Source: Nodosilinea sp. LEGE 06152
GTDB lineage: Bacteria; Cyanobacteriota; Cyanobacteriia; Phormidesmidales; Phormidesmidaceae
Assembly: GCF_015207525.1 (NCBI RefSeq)
Contig: NZ_JADEWR010000012.1
Span: 93,455 to 157,454 of the forward strand
DNA length: 64,000 nucleotides
Direction of reading: 5' to 3'
Below, in pieces: positions 1-7,677 of the stretch (positions are counted from its first letter, which is position 1; the number at the start of each line of letters is the position of its first letter). The notes under the pieces are model-generated. The model had not been told where the DNA came from. It searched no databases and saw only the letters and a list, made by a program, of their open reading frames with translations. A program made the translations under genes and the position numbers.

Positions 1-381
1 GAAGAATCCGACTACCTGGCCGCCGCCACCCACGCCGCCCAGCAGCAGCACCGCCGCTCGCTGGTGGTGATCATTACCGACATTGTGGATGAAACCGCCA
101 GCGCTGAACTGCTCTCGGCCCTGGCCCGCCTGCGTCCCCGCCACCTGCCCTTCTGCATCACGCTGCGGGATCCGGCGATCGATCGCCAGGCCCATGCCCC
201 TACCACCCAGGTCGATACCGCCTACCAGCGAGCCGTGGCGCTAGATTTGCTCAGCCAGCGCGAGGCCGCCTTCGCCCGGCTTAAAAAGCGCGGCGTGCTG
301 GTGCTCGATGCCCCCGCCCATCAAATCTCAGACCCGCTGGTCGAGAGCTACCTCCGCATCAAGAGCCAGGGCAGATTGTAG
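1..381 (+). CDS. DUF58 domain-containing protein (C-terminal part, 5' end outside window)
   Basis: The reading frame is open from base 1 and ends with TAG at 379-381, so only the last ~126 residues are present. The visible part has a VVIITDIVDE segment, an RLRPRHLPFCITLRDP segment and a helical tail ending in SYLRIKSQGRL. This matches the end of cyanobacterial DUF58 proteins, which have a von Willebrand A-like fold and usually lie near MoxR-type AAA ATPases. No function can be assigned from this fragment. A complete but different DUF58 protein is encoded at 20808-21965. The family call is from recognition of the sequence pattern; the partner gene, if any, is outside the window. Confidence 0.75.
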   Translation, partial: EESDYLAAATHAAQQQHRRSLVVIITDIVDETASAELLSALARLRPRHLPFCITLRDPAIDRQAHAPTTQVDTAYQRAVALDLLSQREAAFARLKKRGVLVLDAPAHQISDPLVESYLRIKSQGRL

Positions 382-466
382 GGCGTCTATGGACAATGAC
401 TTACCATCAGAAGAGTAGCTGTAGTCAGCTTGATTCAGGCATTTTGCAACTGCTCAGAGAAGTTCT

Positions 467-1075
467 ATGATTGCCCAGCCCCAGGTCTCCCGCACCTACT
501 CCCCTGAGGAATACCTCGACCTAGAGGTAGCCTCTGAGATCCGCTATGAATACATTGCTGGAGATATCGTGCCCATGACTGGCGGTACGCCGAACCACAA
601 TCGCATTATCCGCAATCTCTGCACAGCGCTAACAATCGGTTTGCAAGGCCGAGATTTGGAGGTATTTGTGGCCGATCAACGCCTCTGGATTCCCCAGGCC
701 CAAATTTATACCTATCCAGATGTGATGGCGATCGCAGGAGAGTTGACCTACCAAACGGGCCGCCGCGATACCCTCACCAACCCCACGTTAATCATCGAGG
801 TGTTGTCAGCATCAACCCGCAACTATGACCGGGGCGACAAGTTTGCCGCCTATCGCACCATTGCCACATTCCAGGAATATGCCCTAGTCGATCAGTACTC
901 TGCCCATGTGGAACACTATGTAAAAACCGGCTCAAAACAGTGGATGCTGCAGGAATACGACGGGCTAGATACCGTCCTTAACCTCGTATCTCTAGGGCTT
1001 GAAATCTCTCTACGCGATATCTACAACAAGGTTCAGTTTGAGCCCGCCGCGCAAGGGGAAGAAGCCCAGATTTAA
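467..1075 (+). CDS. Uma2 family (DUF820) endonuclease-fold protein
   Basis: 202 aa, ATG start. The N-terminal YSPEEYLDLE segment, the RYEYIAGDIVPMTGGTPNHN block, the YPDVMAI strand (acidic residue of the PD-(D/E)XK-like core) and LIIEVLSAST followed by DRGDKFAAYRTI are the hallmarks of the Uma2/DUF820 family, which is greatly expanded in cyanobacteria. The fold is restriction-endonuclease-like, but the biological role of the family is not established. The length is normal and all core motifs (D in YPDV, E in IIEV) are present, so this copy looks intact, unlike the truncated relative at 40508-40687. The stop codon lies at the start of a 15-nt tandem repeat. Confidence 0.9.
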   Translation: MIAQPQVSRTYSPEEYLDLEVASEIRYEYIAGDIVPMTGGTPNHNRIIRNLCTALTIGLQGRDLEVFVADQRLWIPQAQIYTYPDVMAIAGELTYQTGRRDTLTNPTLIIEVLSASTRNYDRGDKFAAYRTIATFQEYALVDQYSAHVEHYVKTGSKQWMLQEYDGLDTVLNLVSLGLEISLRDIYNKVQFEPAAQGEEAQI

Positions 1076-1103
1076 AGCATGGTGAGTAAAAGCATGGTGA
1101 GTA
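1074..1103. repeat. Perfect 15-nt tandem duplication
   Basis: The unit AAAGCATGGTGAGTA occurs twice in direct succession (1074-1088 and 1089-1103), beginning inside the stop codon of the Uma2 gene. It looks like a recent slippage duplication. Each copy contains ATGGTGAG, but no ORF of note follows. Confidence 0.9.
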
Positions 1104-1104
1104 G

Positions 1105-1126
1105 CGCCCGGCCTCAAAACCGGGCG
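1105..1126. terminator. Hairpin between convergent genes
   Basis: A 7-bp GC stem (CGCCCGG/CCGGGCG) with an 8-nt loop lies between the Uma2 gene (+) and the SH3 gene (-), which converge here. There is no long T-tract on either side, so it is a weak terminator candidate. Confidence 0.45.
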
Positions 1127-1139
1127 AGAATTGGAAAAG

Positions 1140-1715
1140 TTAGGGCTGCTCTATTTCGGTTACCACACCGGTTTCTAAGGGGCGATTGCTGCTTTGAATT
1201 GAGCAGTTAGCTGGTGAGCTTTGGCTCTGCAGCACCCGCGTGGTTTGCTCACCGTTGATGTTGACGTAGCTTGTTGCCCCAGCTCCGGTCTCCATGCGGG
1301 CGGGGGTGTCCAGCCAGGTCAGGTTGTCGAGGCGATCGTGCACCCGCAGCTTCAGGTCGCCGTTTTGGCGATACACGCGGGCTATGGTGCGGTTGGTGCC
1401 GTTGCAGACCATAACGGTAGTGACCGGAGCCTCAACCCCAGGCCCTGGCTGGTCTAAAACGGTGACATAGGGGGAATAGACCCAGCCCTCAATGGGGCCA
1501 GTGACAATGTACAGCCAGAGACCCTGGGTTTGAATAATTTTGGCCTGCGTTCCCTGGGGTATGGTGCCGCGCACGGCGAAGTTTGTGCCCGGTCCCGATC
1601 GCACGTTGAGGAGATCGATACTTACCTCTGCGACCTGGGCAAAGACGGCTGACATCGACAGGCCAATCGCAGTACCGGCAGCAAAGACAGCAAGGGCAAG
1701 GGATTTGAGTTTCAT
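1140..1715 (-). CDS. Secreted SH3b-domain protein
   Basis: 191 aa with a typical signal peptide (K-L-K, a hydrophobic stretch of about 18 residues, and a likely cleavage after SAVFA near residue 26). Residues ~30-87 form one bacterial SH3 domain with the signature LLNVRSGPGTNF, a G-T-I-P-Q-G turn and the closing GWVYSPYVTVL. SH3b domains typically bind cell-wall or peptide ligands. The C-terminal ~90 residues contain two or three cysteines (VCNGTNRTIARVY; ANCSIQ) and are unassigned. The protein probably acts in the periplasm or outside the cell. Nothing links it to its neighbours, and the start ATG directly precedes the signal peptide. Confidence 0.8.
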   Translation of the reverse strand: MKLKSLALAVFAAGTAIGLSMSAVFAQVAEVSIDLLNVRSGPGTNFAVRGTIPQGTQAKIIQTQGLWLYIVTGPIEGWVYSPYVTVLDQPGPGVEAPVTTVMVCNGTNRTIARVYRQNGDLKLRVHDRLDNLTWLDTPARMETGAGATSYVNINGEQTTRVLQSQSSPANCSIQSSNRPLETGVVTEIEQP

Positions 1716-1746
1716 AGCTGGTTAAGACTCACAAAAATAAACCACG

Positions 1747-1767
1747 CCGTAGCTATGGGCTACGGCC
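1747..1767. other. Inverted repeat upstream of the SH3 gene
   Basis: GCCGTAGC and GCTACGGC form a perfect 8-bp stem with a 5-nt loop, 31 bases upstream of the start of the SH3 gene. It could be a leader hairpin or an operator. There is no further support. Confidence 0.35.
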
Positions 1768-1953
1768 TGGCTGAAGCGTTGGTTAAATGTTTACCAGCAC
1801 TAACCTAGAGGATTAATCTAAGGAACTGATAAAGCTGGGGCTATGGCTAACCTGGAGAAATGGCGAGAATCGCAGTGGTTGCGGGAAACTTTTGGCTGCG
1901 ATCGCCCAGCGGTTGCCCTAAACCTGTCGAAAGGCTTCTAAGTGAGCGTTTTC

Positions 1954-2202
1954 TCAGGCTGCAGCTGAATTTGGACCGATAGCGAGTCGCACTTCACACA
2001 ACTCAAATACAAAGTCGTTGGCGATCTGGTCATACACGCACACGCCCTGCCGCTGACGGCTGACAATACCCGCCTGGGCCAGTATCTTGAGATGCTTAGA
2101 CGCATTGGCCTGACTCAGCCCCGTAGCCTCAGTGATTTCGGTCGCGTTTTTTGCCCCGTCTTGAGGCGCACACAATTTGCAGTTCAAGCTGCGCCCTGCC
2201 AC
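1954..2202 (-). pseudogene. ArsR/SmtB-type HTH regulator remnant
   Basis: About 60 residues (ATEITEATGLSQANASKHLK, then LAQAGIVSRQRQGVCVYDQI) are unmistakably the recognition helix and beta-wing of an ArsR/SmtB winged-helix repressor. The first third of the domain, including the dimerisation helix, is missing. The only start is a GTG directly after the stop codon of the ABC permease and in the same frame. The region before the helix is scrambled (RSLNCKLCAPQDG). The end after FELCEV is also cut short relative to the family. I read this as a decayed gene trimmed at its 5' end where the permease gene now abuts. A functional mini-HTH is unlikely but not excluded. Confidence 0.7.
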
Positions 2203-3069
2203 CTACCCCTTCACCCCGCTCCCCGTTTCGGTGGGCACAATGTAGCGCTGCAGCAGAATGAATACCGCGATCGCAGGCAGCACCGACAAAATCGACCCCG
2301 CCGCAATCAGCCGCCAGTCCAGTGAAAAGCTGCCCGCCAGCCGGGCTACTCCCAGGGGCAGGGTGTAGCGCTCGGGGCGATCGAGCAAAATCAGCGGCCA
2401 CAAAAACTCGCCCCAGGTGCCAATAAACACAAAAATCCCCAGCGTGACCAGGGCCGGGCGGGTGGCGGGCAGCATCACGTTCCACCAGATGCCCAGGTCA
2501 GAGCAGCCATCCATGCGGGCGGCCTCTTCTAGCTCCTTAGGCACCCCCTGAAAGGCCTGGCGCATGAGAAAAATGCCAAAGGCCGAGGCCAGGTAGGGCA
2601 GCACCAGCCCCAGGTAGGTGTTCCGCAGGCCCAAATTCACCGCCAGAATGTACAGCGGTATCATCACCACCTGAAATGGAATCATGATCGTCGCCACGAT
2701 CAGCGCCAGCAGGGTGTCGCGGCCCAAAAACGACAGCCGCGCCAGGGGATAGGCCGCCAGCGAACACAGCAGCAGGTTGGCCGCCACCGTGATCACCGCC
2801 ACAATGGTGCTGTTGAGAAAGTACTGGCCAAAGGGGTTGGTCTGCCACACCTGGCGGTAGTTAGCCAGGGTGGGCTGCTGGGGCAATAGCTGGGGCGGAG
2901 TCGCCAGCAGGTTTTCTGTTGCCCCTTTGAAAGAAGTGCTGAGCAGCCAAAGGAGAGGAAATACCATCACCAGGGCGATCGCCAGCAGCAGCGCGTAGAT
3001 CCCCAGGTTGCGCCAGTGAGGCCACTTCCTAAGGTTCTGAAAGAATGCCGGTTGCTTAGAATCTTGCAT
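2203..3069 (-). CDS. Carbohydrate ABC transporter permease (MalG/UgpE type)
   Basis: 288 aa. The ATG at 3069 is preceded by GGAGGG at 7-nt spacing; one codon upstream is an alternative GTG. There are six hydrophobic segments. The cytoplasmic EAA loop reads ELEEAARMDGCSDLGIWWNVMLP, with the consensus EAAxxDGxxxxxxxxxxxxP intact. The family forms the second membrane subunit of sugar or glycerol-phosphate importers. No binding protein, MalF-type partner or ATPase lies nearby, so it is an orphan gene. Split loci of this kind occur in cyanobacteria (established). The substrate cannot be told. It is followed without a gap by the ArsR remnant. Confidence 0.9.
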   Translation of the reverse strand: MQDSKQPAFFQNLRKWPHWRNLGIYALLLAIALVMVFPLLWLLSTSFKGATENLLATPPQLLPQQPTLANYRQVWQTNPFGQYFLNSTIVAVITVAANLLLCSLAAYPLARLSFLGRDTLLALIVATIMIPFQVVMIPLYILAVNLGLRNTYLGLVLPYLASAFGIFLMRQAFQGVPKELEEAARMDGCSDLGIWWNVMLPATRPALVTLGIFVFIGTWGEFLWPLILLDRPERYTLPLGVARLAGSFSLDWRLIAAGSILSVLPAIAVFILLQRYIVPTETGSGVKG

Positions 3070-3096
3070 CACCAGTCCCTCCAGGGAGGAAGGACT

Positions 3097-3129
3097 AGAT
3101 CTCCGGGTTCTTCAAGAACCCGGAGATCT
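3097..3129. terminator. Perfect 16-bp inverted repeat
   Basis: AGATCTCCGGGTTCTT and its exact complement are separated by one base. The element lies between the stop of the Tab2 gene and the start of the permease gene, both on the minus strand. It has no T-tract, so it may be a processing or mRNA 3'-end hairpin, or a REP-like element, rather than a classic intrinsic terminator. Confidence 0.5.
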
Positions 3130-3162
3130 GAGAATCGAGCAACCTCTCTTGCGGCCATCGTC

Positions 3163-4038
3163 TTACCCCAGCGGCAGCTCTTGCAGCAGCCAGAACCCGG
3201 CGAAGGATTCGCTCTCAGGGCTGGCCTGAACGCCAATGAAGTGCACCTGGTTGGCCTTGGCCTTAACGGCTTCAAAGGCCTGGGCCTCGGAGAGTAGTTT
3301 AGGGTTGGGTAAGCCGGCCAAAATCCAGCTGTCGGCGGCCCCAGTTTCGAGCACGATCGCAGGGTTTTTGCCCGCCTCGATGCGCCAGTAGGCCAGCTCC
3401 AGGCCCGACATCCAGGCGGCTAGAGCCGTGGCGCGGGGGGAGAAAATCAGCAGGCCCGGAATGGGGGTATCGGGGGCCAGCTCAGCCAGCGCCAGGGGAA
3501 AGGTTTCGCCAAAGCCAATGTCCCACTCGGGCAGGTCGGCAAAGGCGGCGGCCTCCAGGCTGACAAAGGCCCACTTCTGGCCCAGCAGGGCATCGGGTAG
3601 CGGCTGGGGGCTGGGGGGCGGGGCGGCCACCGAAGGCGAGGGGGCGGTGGTGTAGCCCTCCATCTGGGGGTACACGGTTTGGTTGCGATCGCGCAGCCAC
3701 CCCTGCAGCGCCAGCGTGCGGCGGCTGGGCCGGGCCGGAAGGCCGGCGTCTTCGCAGGCTCGCAAAATCATGTTTTGCATCTGGTAGCGAAAAAAGCGAA
3801 TGCGGCTGGGGGGCGCAATGCCCTGGCCGGTAGCCTCGGCGATCGCCTCCTCAATTGCCCCCTTGAGCGTAATTGAGTTAACCTCGCTGCTGGGCAAAAA
3901 CTTGCTGTAGCGAAAGGTTTCGGCACTGTCGGTCTGGCTGTCGACTAAGCCCTCGCAGAGCAGCACCTCCCACAGCTTTTTCTGGTTCTCATCCAGCACG
4001 GGCCGGGAGTAAAAGTCGAGTTCCCACACGGTGCCCAT
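3163..4038 (-). CDS. Tab2/Atab2 family RNA-binding protein (DUF1092)
   Basis: 291 aa. It starts MGTVWELDFYSRPVLDENQKKLWEVL, the diagnostic opening of the Tab2/Atab2 family, and contains the conserved RIRFFRYQMQNMILRACEDAG block near residues 78-98 and the C-terminal GFWLLQELPLG ending. In algae and plants, Tab2/ATAB2 bind photosystem mRNAs and activate their translation; cyanobacterial homologues are conserved but less studied. A Pro-rich linker around residues 132-150 separates the two halves. The gene lies 5 bp downstream of the S1-domain gene on the same strand, which suggests a shared transcript and a common theme of RNA binding and translation. Confidence 0.9.
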   Translation of the reverse strand: MGTVWELDFYSRPVLDENQKKLWEVLLCEGLVDSQTDSAETFRYSKFLPSSEVNSITLKGAIEEAIAEATGQGIAPPSRIRFFRYQMQNMILRACEDAGLPARPSRRTLALQGWLRDRNQTVYPQMEGYTTAPSPSVAAPPPSPQPLPDALLGQKWAFVSLEAAAFADLPEWDIGFGETFPLALAELAPDTPIPGLLIFSPRATALAAWMSGLELAYWRIEAGKNPAIVLETGAADSWILAGLPNPKLLSEAQAFEAVKAKANQVHFIGVQASPESESFAGFWLLQELPLG

Positions 4039-4043
4039 AGGGG

Positions 4044-4922
4044 TTAGGCCTCACTGTCGCCGAGCATGCGGCTGATGTCGCTCAGGCGGTTTTCGGCGTC
4101 TTCAAACACGGCCTCAGATTCTTTGAGCAGCTCACCGGGATACTTTTCGAGCACCTTGGTCGAGAGAGAAATGCGGTTGCGATCGGGATCGAGACCGACG
4201 ACCACCGCTTTAATCGGCTGACCCACCTTCAGCACCGCAGGTAGCGACTCAACGTAGTTTTTGCTGATTTGCTTAATGTGCAGCAGCCCGCTGATGCCGT
4301 CGAACTCCACAAAAGCCCCAAAGGGTTTGAGGCTGGCCACGGTGCCCTCAATCAGCTGACCCAGCTCCAGGGTGCTCATCACCTGGCTGCGGGCGGCAAT
4401 GCGAGCCGACATCACCAGTTTGTTAGCGCCGGGGTTGACTTCTAAAAAGCCTACGGTGAGGCGCTGGCCCACGGCATCTTCTAGATTTTCGTAGGTGCGG
4501 CCCAGGTGCGATCGCGGCACAAACCCCCGCAGCCCCTCCACATCGACCGTCACCCCGCCCTTGTTGTAGCCGGTCACCTTGACTTCTAGCACCGCGCCCT
4601 CTTCGGCCTGCTGGGCCAGCTTATCCCACAGCCGCTTGAGCTGCAGCTTGCGAATCGACAGCAGCACCTGGCCGTCGGCATCCTGGTCACGGATTACCTG
4701 AAATGAGTATTCAGTACCGGGTTCGAGCACGCCTTCAAAGGAGCTGATGGCCCGCACCGCTGCTTCTCGAATGGGCAAAAAGGCCGCTGACTTGCCGCCA
4801 ATATCTACCGTGGCCCCATCGGGGGCAAAGGAAATGACGGTACCCCGCACGGTGCTGCCCACCTGAAAGTCGTAGTCGTGGGCTTCAAGGGCTTTGGCAA
4901 AATCTTCGGCGGAAAAAGTCAA
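4044..4922 (-). CDS. S1 RNA-binding domain protein (30S ribosomal protein S1 homologue)
   Basis: 292 aa with three S1 domains at roughly residues 21-95, 110-178 and 190-262. The third holds the classic GTVASLKPFGAFVEFDGISGLLHI signature. The length fits the short, three-domain S1 proteins of cyanobacteria (Rps1b/Nbp1-like) rather than six-domain S1. The start is TTG at 4922: there is no ATG nearby, an AGGAG lies 8 nt upstream, and the protein start TFSAEDFAKALEAHDY matches the family. It is likely to bind mRNA on the 30S subunit. It overlaps nothing and leads a two-gene unit with the Tab2 gene. Confidence 0.9.
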   Translation of the reverse strand: MTFSAEDFAKALEAHDYDFQVGSTVRGTVISFAPDGATVDIGGKSAAFLPIREAAVRAISSFEGVLEPGTEYSFQVIRDQDADGQVLLSIRKLQLKRLWDKLAQQAEEGAVLEVKVTGYNKGGVTVDVEGLRGFVPRSHLGRTYENLEDAVGQRLTVGFLEVNPGANKLVMSARIAARSQVMSTLELGQLIEGTVASLKPFGAFVEFDGISGLLHIKQISKNYVESLPAVLKVGQPIKAVVVGLDPDRNRISLSTKVLEKYPGELLKESEAVFEDAENRLSDISRMLGDSEA

Positions 4923-5069
4923 GGCTGAGGCTCCTGGACAATAGACAAAATTTAACTAGCTTTCTACTATACAACGCCAGCCTAGGGTACCGTTGGCCTC
5001 AGACCACAGCCGGGCAAGGCCGAGACCCTTTACAATAAAAACTCAAAAGGATGTAGCCCCCCACAACCG

Positions 5070-5777
5070 ATGGCCGACGAGCAATTTACCCTGTTTAATG
5101 CCGGTGAAAGCGCTCCACCTGGAGCCACGACAACCCCCAGCGGCACCGATTTTGACGCCATTCCCACCAGTGCGTCGGTGCCCATTCCCCCCGGCATCTA
5201 TCCCGACCTGGAGACCTTGGGCACGCACTGTCGGGGCTGTCTGCGCTGCGACCTGGCCGAAACGCGTACCCATGTGGTGGTTAGCCGGGGCAGCTCTACC
5301 GCTCCGGTGTTAATTATTGGGGAAGGCCCAGGCCAGCAGGAGGATGAGCAGGGAGTGCCCTTTGTGGGCAAGTCGGGCCAGCTTTTAGAAAAAATTCTGG
5401 CCTCGGTGCGGTTTGACACCGATAAGGATGTTTACATTTGCAACATCGTCAAATGTCGACCGCCCGAAAATCGCGTACCCACCACGGCAGAAATCGCCGC
5501 CTGCAAGGGCTATCTGCTGGAGCAAATTCGCATGGTTGATCCCAAAATTATTCTGCTAACTGGTGCCACGGCGGTAAAAGGTTTGCTGGGCATCAAGTCG
5601 GGCATCAGCAAAATTCGCGGTGAATGGATGGAGTGGGAGGGCCGTTTGTGTATGCCGATCTTTCACCCCGCCTACCTGCTGCGCAACCCGTCGCGCGACA
5701 AGGGCAGCCCCAAATGGCTAATGTGGCAAGACATTCAGGCAGTGCGGGCCAAGGTCGACGAGCTAACGAGTGGTTGA
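5070..5777 (+). CDS. Uracil-DNA glycosylase, family 4 (Fe-S type)
   Basis: 235 aa. After a disordered ~45-residue N-terminus comes CRGCLRC (C54, C57, C60), then GEGPGQQEDEQGVPFVG (85-100, the uracil-binding motif of family 4), KCRPPENRVP (C129), C145, and the C-terminal HPAYLLRNP motif (199-207). Family 4 enzymes excise uracil from DNA and carry a [4Fe-4S] cluster held by four cysteines; these can be matched here as C54, C57, C129 and C145. It is monocistronic. The N-terminal extension is rich in Pro, Thr and Ala and looks non-catalytic. Confidence 0.92.
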   Translation: MADEQFTLFNAGESAPPGATTTPSGTDFDAIPTSASVPIPPGIYPDLETLGTHCRGCLRCDLAETRTHVVVSRGSSTAPVLIIGEGPGQQEDEQGVPFVGKSGQLLEKILASVRFDTDKDVYICNIVKCRPPENRVPTTAEIAACKGYLLEQIRMVDPKIILLTGATAVKGLLGIKSGISKIRGEWMEWEGRLCMPIFHPAYLLRNPSRDKGSPKWLMWQDIQAVRAKVDELTSG

Positions 5778-6001
5778 GGGCCGCCGGCTGCAGGTATCTG
5801 ATCGAGGGCATCCGGCAGGTGGGGGTACGGCTTTCAATACCCAGGGGCTAGGGAAATCTTTGACAGAATAAATGGGTGGTCAACTGGGTTTAAGGTCAAG
5901 GGTTTGAGGTACGGCTCTAAATGCCATAACCTCAGGGCAAACCCCAGATCGCTTGCCTGCCGCCTGCCCGATCGCGCCCCGCAAATAGCAAGGAGACTTT
6001 A

Positions 6002-6325
6002 ATGGATACCAACAACCTTTTACGCCAGCTGCTGATGATTGGGGTGGGCACTACTTCCCTGGTGGCTGAGCGGGTTAAGCAGGTGAGCGAGGAGTGGGTG
6101 CGCGAGGGCAAGTTCAACCCCGAGCAGGCGCGGACGCTCATGGATGAGGTGATGGCCCAGCTCAACGAGGGCAACGGAGCGCTCGAAGATCAGTTTCAGC
6201 GGCTGTTTCGCAATACCCTGCAAGACCTGGGCGTGCCCCGCCAGGCCGAAATGGATGAGCTGCGCGGTCGCCTCGATCGCCTGGAGCGGCAGGTGCGCGA
6301 CCTGGAAAATCGCGCTTGGAAGTAG
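6002..6325 (+). CDS. Phasin-like coiled-coil protein
   Basis: 107 aa. The ATG is preceded by AAGGAG at good spacing. There is a short hydrophobic N-terminus (LLRQLLMIGVGTTSLVAERVKQ), then an amphipathic middle and a strongly heptad-patterned coiled coil at the end (MDELRGRLDRLERQVRDLEN). The layout resembles the PhaI/PhaF phasin family of polyhydroxyalkanoate granule proteins, and cyanobacterial versions of this length are common. No PHA genes are nearby, so a granule role is not shown. It stands alone. Confidence 0.75.
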   Translation: MDTNNLLRQLLMIGVGTTSLVAERVKQVSEEWVREGKFNPEQARTLMDEVMAQLNEGNGALEDQFQRLFRNTLQDLGVPRQAEMDELRGRLDRLERQVRDLENRAWK

Positions 6326-6465
6326 CTAGTTGCGCGCTGGGTGATCGGCTTTAGGTTGGCTGGCTTGTATTGCGGCAATCCTCTTTAGAACGGCCATTGG
6401 CGGTACCGTTGAGCTTATGAGATAGTTCGATCGCTAGGCCAGATTTTCTTAGCGAGCGAAAGGGC

Positions 6466-7353
6466 ATGCCCGTTGATCCATTAGACCTGTTTGCCAAAAA
6501 GCCTGCGATCGCCCATCATTCCATCCCCATCGACTCTGGGCTAATGGTGCACTATCGCCACGACCTGCCGGGCGAGCTACATGCGCCCCAGGGGCTGAGC
6601 CATCATATGCTGACGTTCTTTTTGTCAAAAAATGAGCGACAGGTTACCCAGGTTGACGAGGGTGGCGAGTATGACGGCGTGATGGAACCGGGCGATTTTT
6701 ACCTCTGCCCGGCGGGGCAGTCTGCCTTTACGCGCTGGCAGTCGGTCGACAAAACGTTACACATCGTCTTGGAACCTGACTTTCTCGATCGGGTGGCCTT
6801 TAGTGTTGACGGTGTGAACTCTGGAAACGTTGAGCTGCTGCCCGTGGTCAAGACCCGCGATCGCAAGCTTGAGAGTTTGGTGCAGCTATTTCTTACCGAA
6901 ACTGAGCAGAGTGGCTTTGGTGACATCTATGGCGACAAACTCTACCTAGAGTCCTTGAGCTCTCTTGTGGGTGTTCACCTGCTGCGCCATTACTGCAACA
7001 TTGCCTCAGCGATTCGCCCCTACACCGCTGGCTTAGCGCCCTATCAAGTGAAGCGGGTGCTGGAGTACATTCAGGCCCACCTGAGTCAGGAGCTCAGCCT
7101 GGATGCGATGGCGGCTCAGGTAGGGCTTAGCCGCAGCCACTTTGCCCATCAGTTTAAGCAGGCGATGGGGGTTGCGCCCCACCAGTACGTCAGCCAGCAG
7201 CGGGTAGAAAAGGCCCAGCGGTTGCTGCGATCGCGGCAAATCCCGATCACCGATATTGCTCTAGAGTGTGGATTTGCGAACCAGAGCCACCTAACGAAGG
7301 TATTCAAAAAGCACACGGGCACGACCCCCAAAGCCTACCGCCAGCAGCTGTAA
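6466..7353 (+). CDS. AraC family transcriptional regulator
   Basis: 295 aa. Residues ~1-180 form a cupin-like sensing domain (GVMEPGDFYLCPAGQSAFTRW). Residues ~190-295 form the double helix-turn-helix of AraC/XylS regulators: VKRVLEYIQAHLSQELSLDAMAAQVGLSRSHFAHQFKQ, followed by ITDIALECGFANQSHLTKVFKKHTGTTPKAYR. All expected positions are present. The ligand and targets are unknown. The EamA exporter gene 324 bp downstream on the same strand is a possible target, but there is no direct evidence. Confidence 0.92.
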   Translation: MPVDPLDLFAKKPAIAHHSIPIDSGLMVHYRHDLPGELHAPQGLSHHMLTFFLSKNERQVTQVDEGGEYDGVMEPGDFYLCPAGQSAFTRWQSVDKTLHIVLEPDFLDRVAFSVDGVNSGNVELLPVVKTRDRKLESLVQLFLTETEQSGFGDIYGDKLYLESLSSLVGVHLLRHYCNIASAIRPYTAGLAPYQVKRVLEYIQAHLSQELSLDAMAAQVGLSRSHFAHQFKQAMGVAPHQYVSQQRVEKAQRLLRSRQIPITDIALECGFANQSHLTKVFKKHTGTTPKAYRQQL

Positions 7354-7382
7354 TCCTAAATATGTTTGGCTACCCCCGATTG

Positions 7383-7411
7383 GTAGGGACATTGCACTGC
7401 AATGCCTCTAC
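7383..7411. repeat. GTAGGGGC-type palindrome, degenerate copy
   Basis: The arms GTAGGGACATTGCA and TGCAATGCCTCTAC surround one central base. There are two non-Watson-Crick positions, one of them a wobble pair. It belongs to the same family as 7499-7533, 11235-11258 and 11335-11362. Confidence 0.7.
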
Positions 7412-7498
7412 GGGAAACCTATTTTGAATCAGGGCTTCTCATGTCGGATTTCGTACAATAGCTAATCTGAATTCAACAACACCGATTCAAACAGGCAA

Positions 7499-7533
7499 CC
7501 CCGTAGGGGCAAACGGCGTTTGCCCCTACGGGG
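7499..7533. repeat. GTAGGGGC-type palindrome, perfect 17-bp arms
   Basis: The arm CCCCGTAGGGGCAAACG, one central G, then the exact complement. It would form a very stable cruciform or RNA hairpin. No T-tract follows, and the preceding gene ends about 150 bases upstream, so it is more likely a dispersed palindromic repeat than a terminator. Confidence 0.85.
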
Positions 7534-7677
7534 AGGAGCCAAACAGGATTCAGAACCAACCAGGCAACCTCTCACATTGGCCGCAAGAATTGACAAGCGA
7601 CCAGAGGTTTGGGAAAGATTTCCACCAACCACCAGCGGTAGTCTAGCGCTGTTCACTTCGCCAGTGCGAGTTATCTC

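Larger units (their letters stand above)
7354..7677. other. Intergenic stretch with two GTAGGGGC-type palindromes
   Basis: This lies between the AraC gene and the EamA gene. It contains no plausible gene. It holds a degenerate palindrome at 7383-7411 and a near-perfect one at 7499-7533 (entries below). The flanking words (AAACAGGCAACC, GGATTCAGAACCA) recur in similar form at 11290-11325. Confidence 0.7.
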
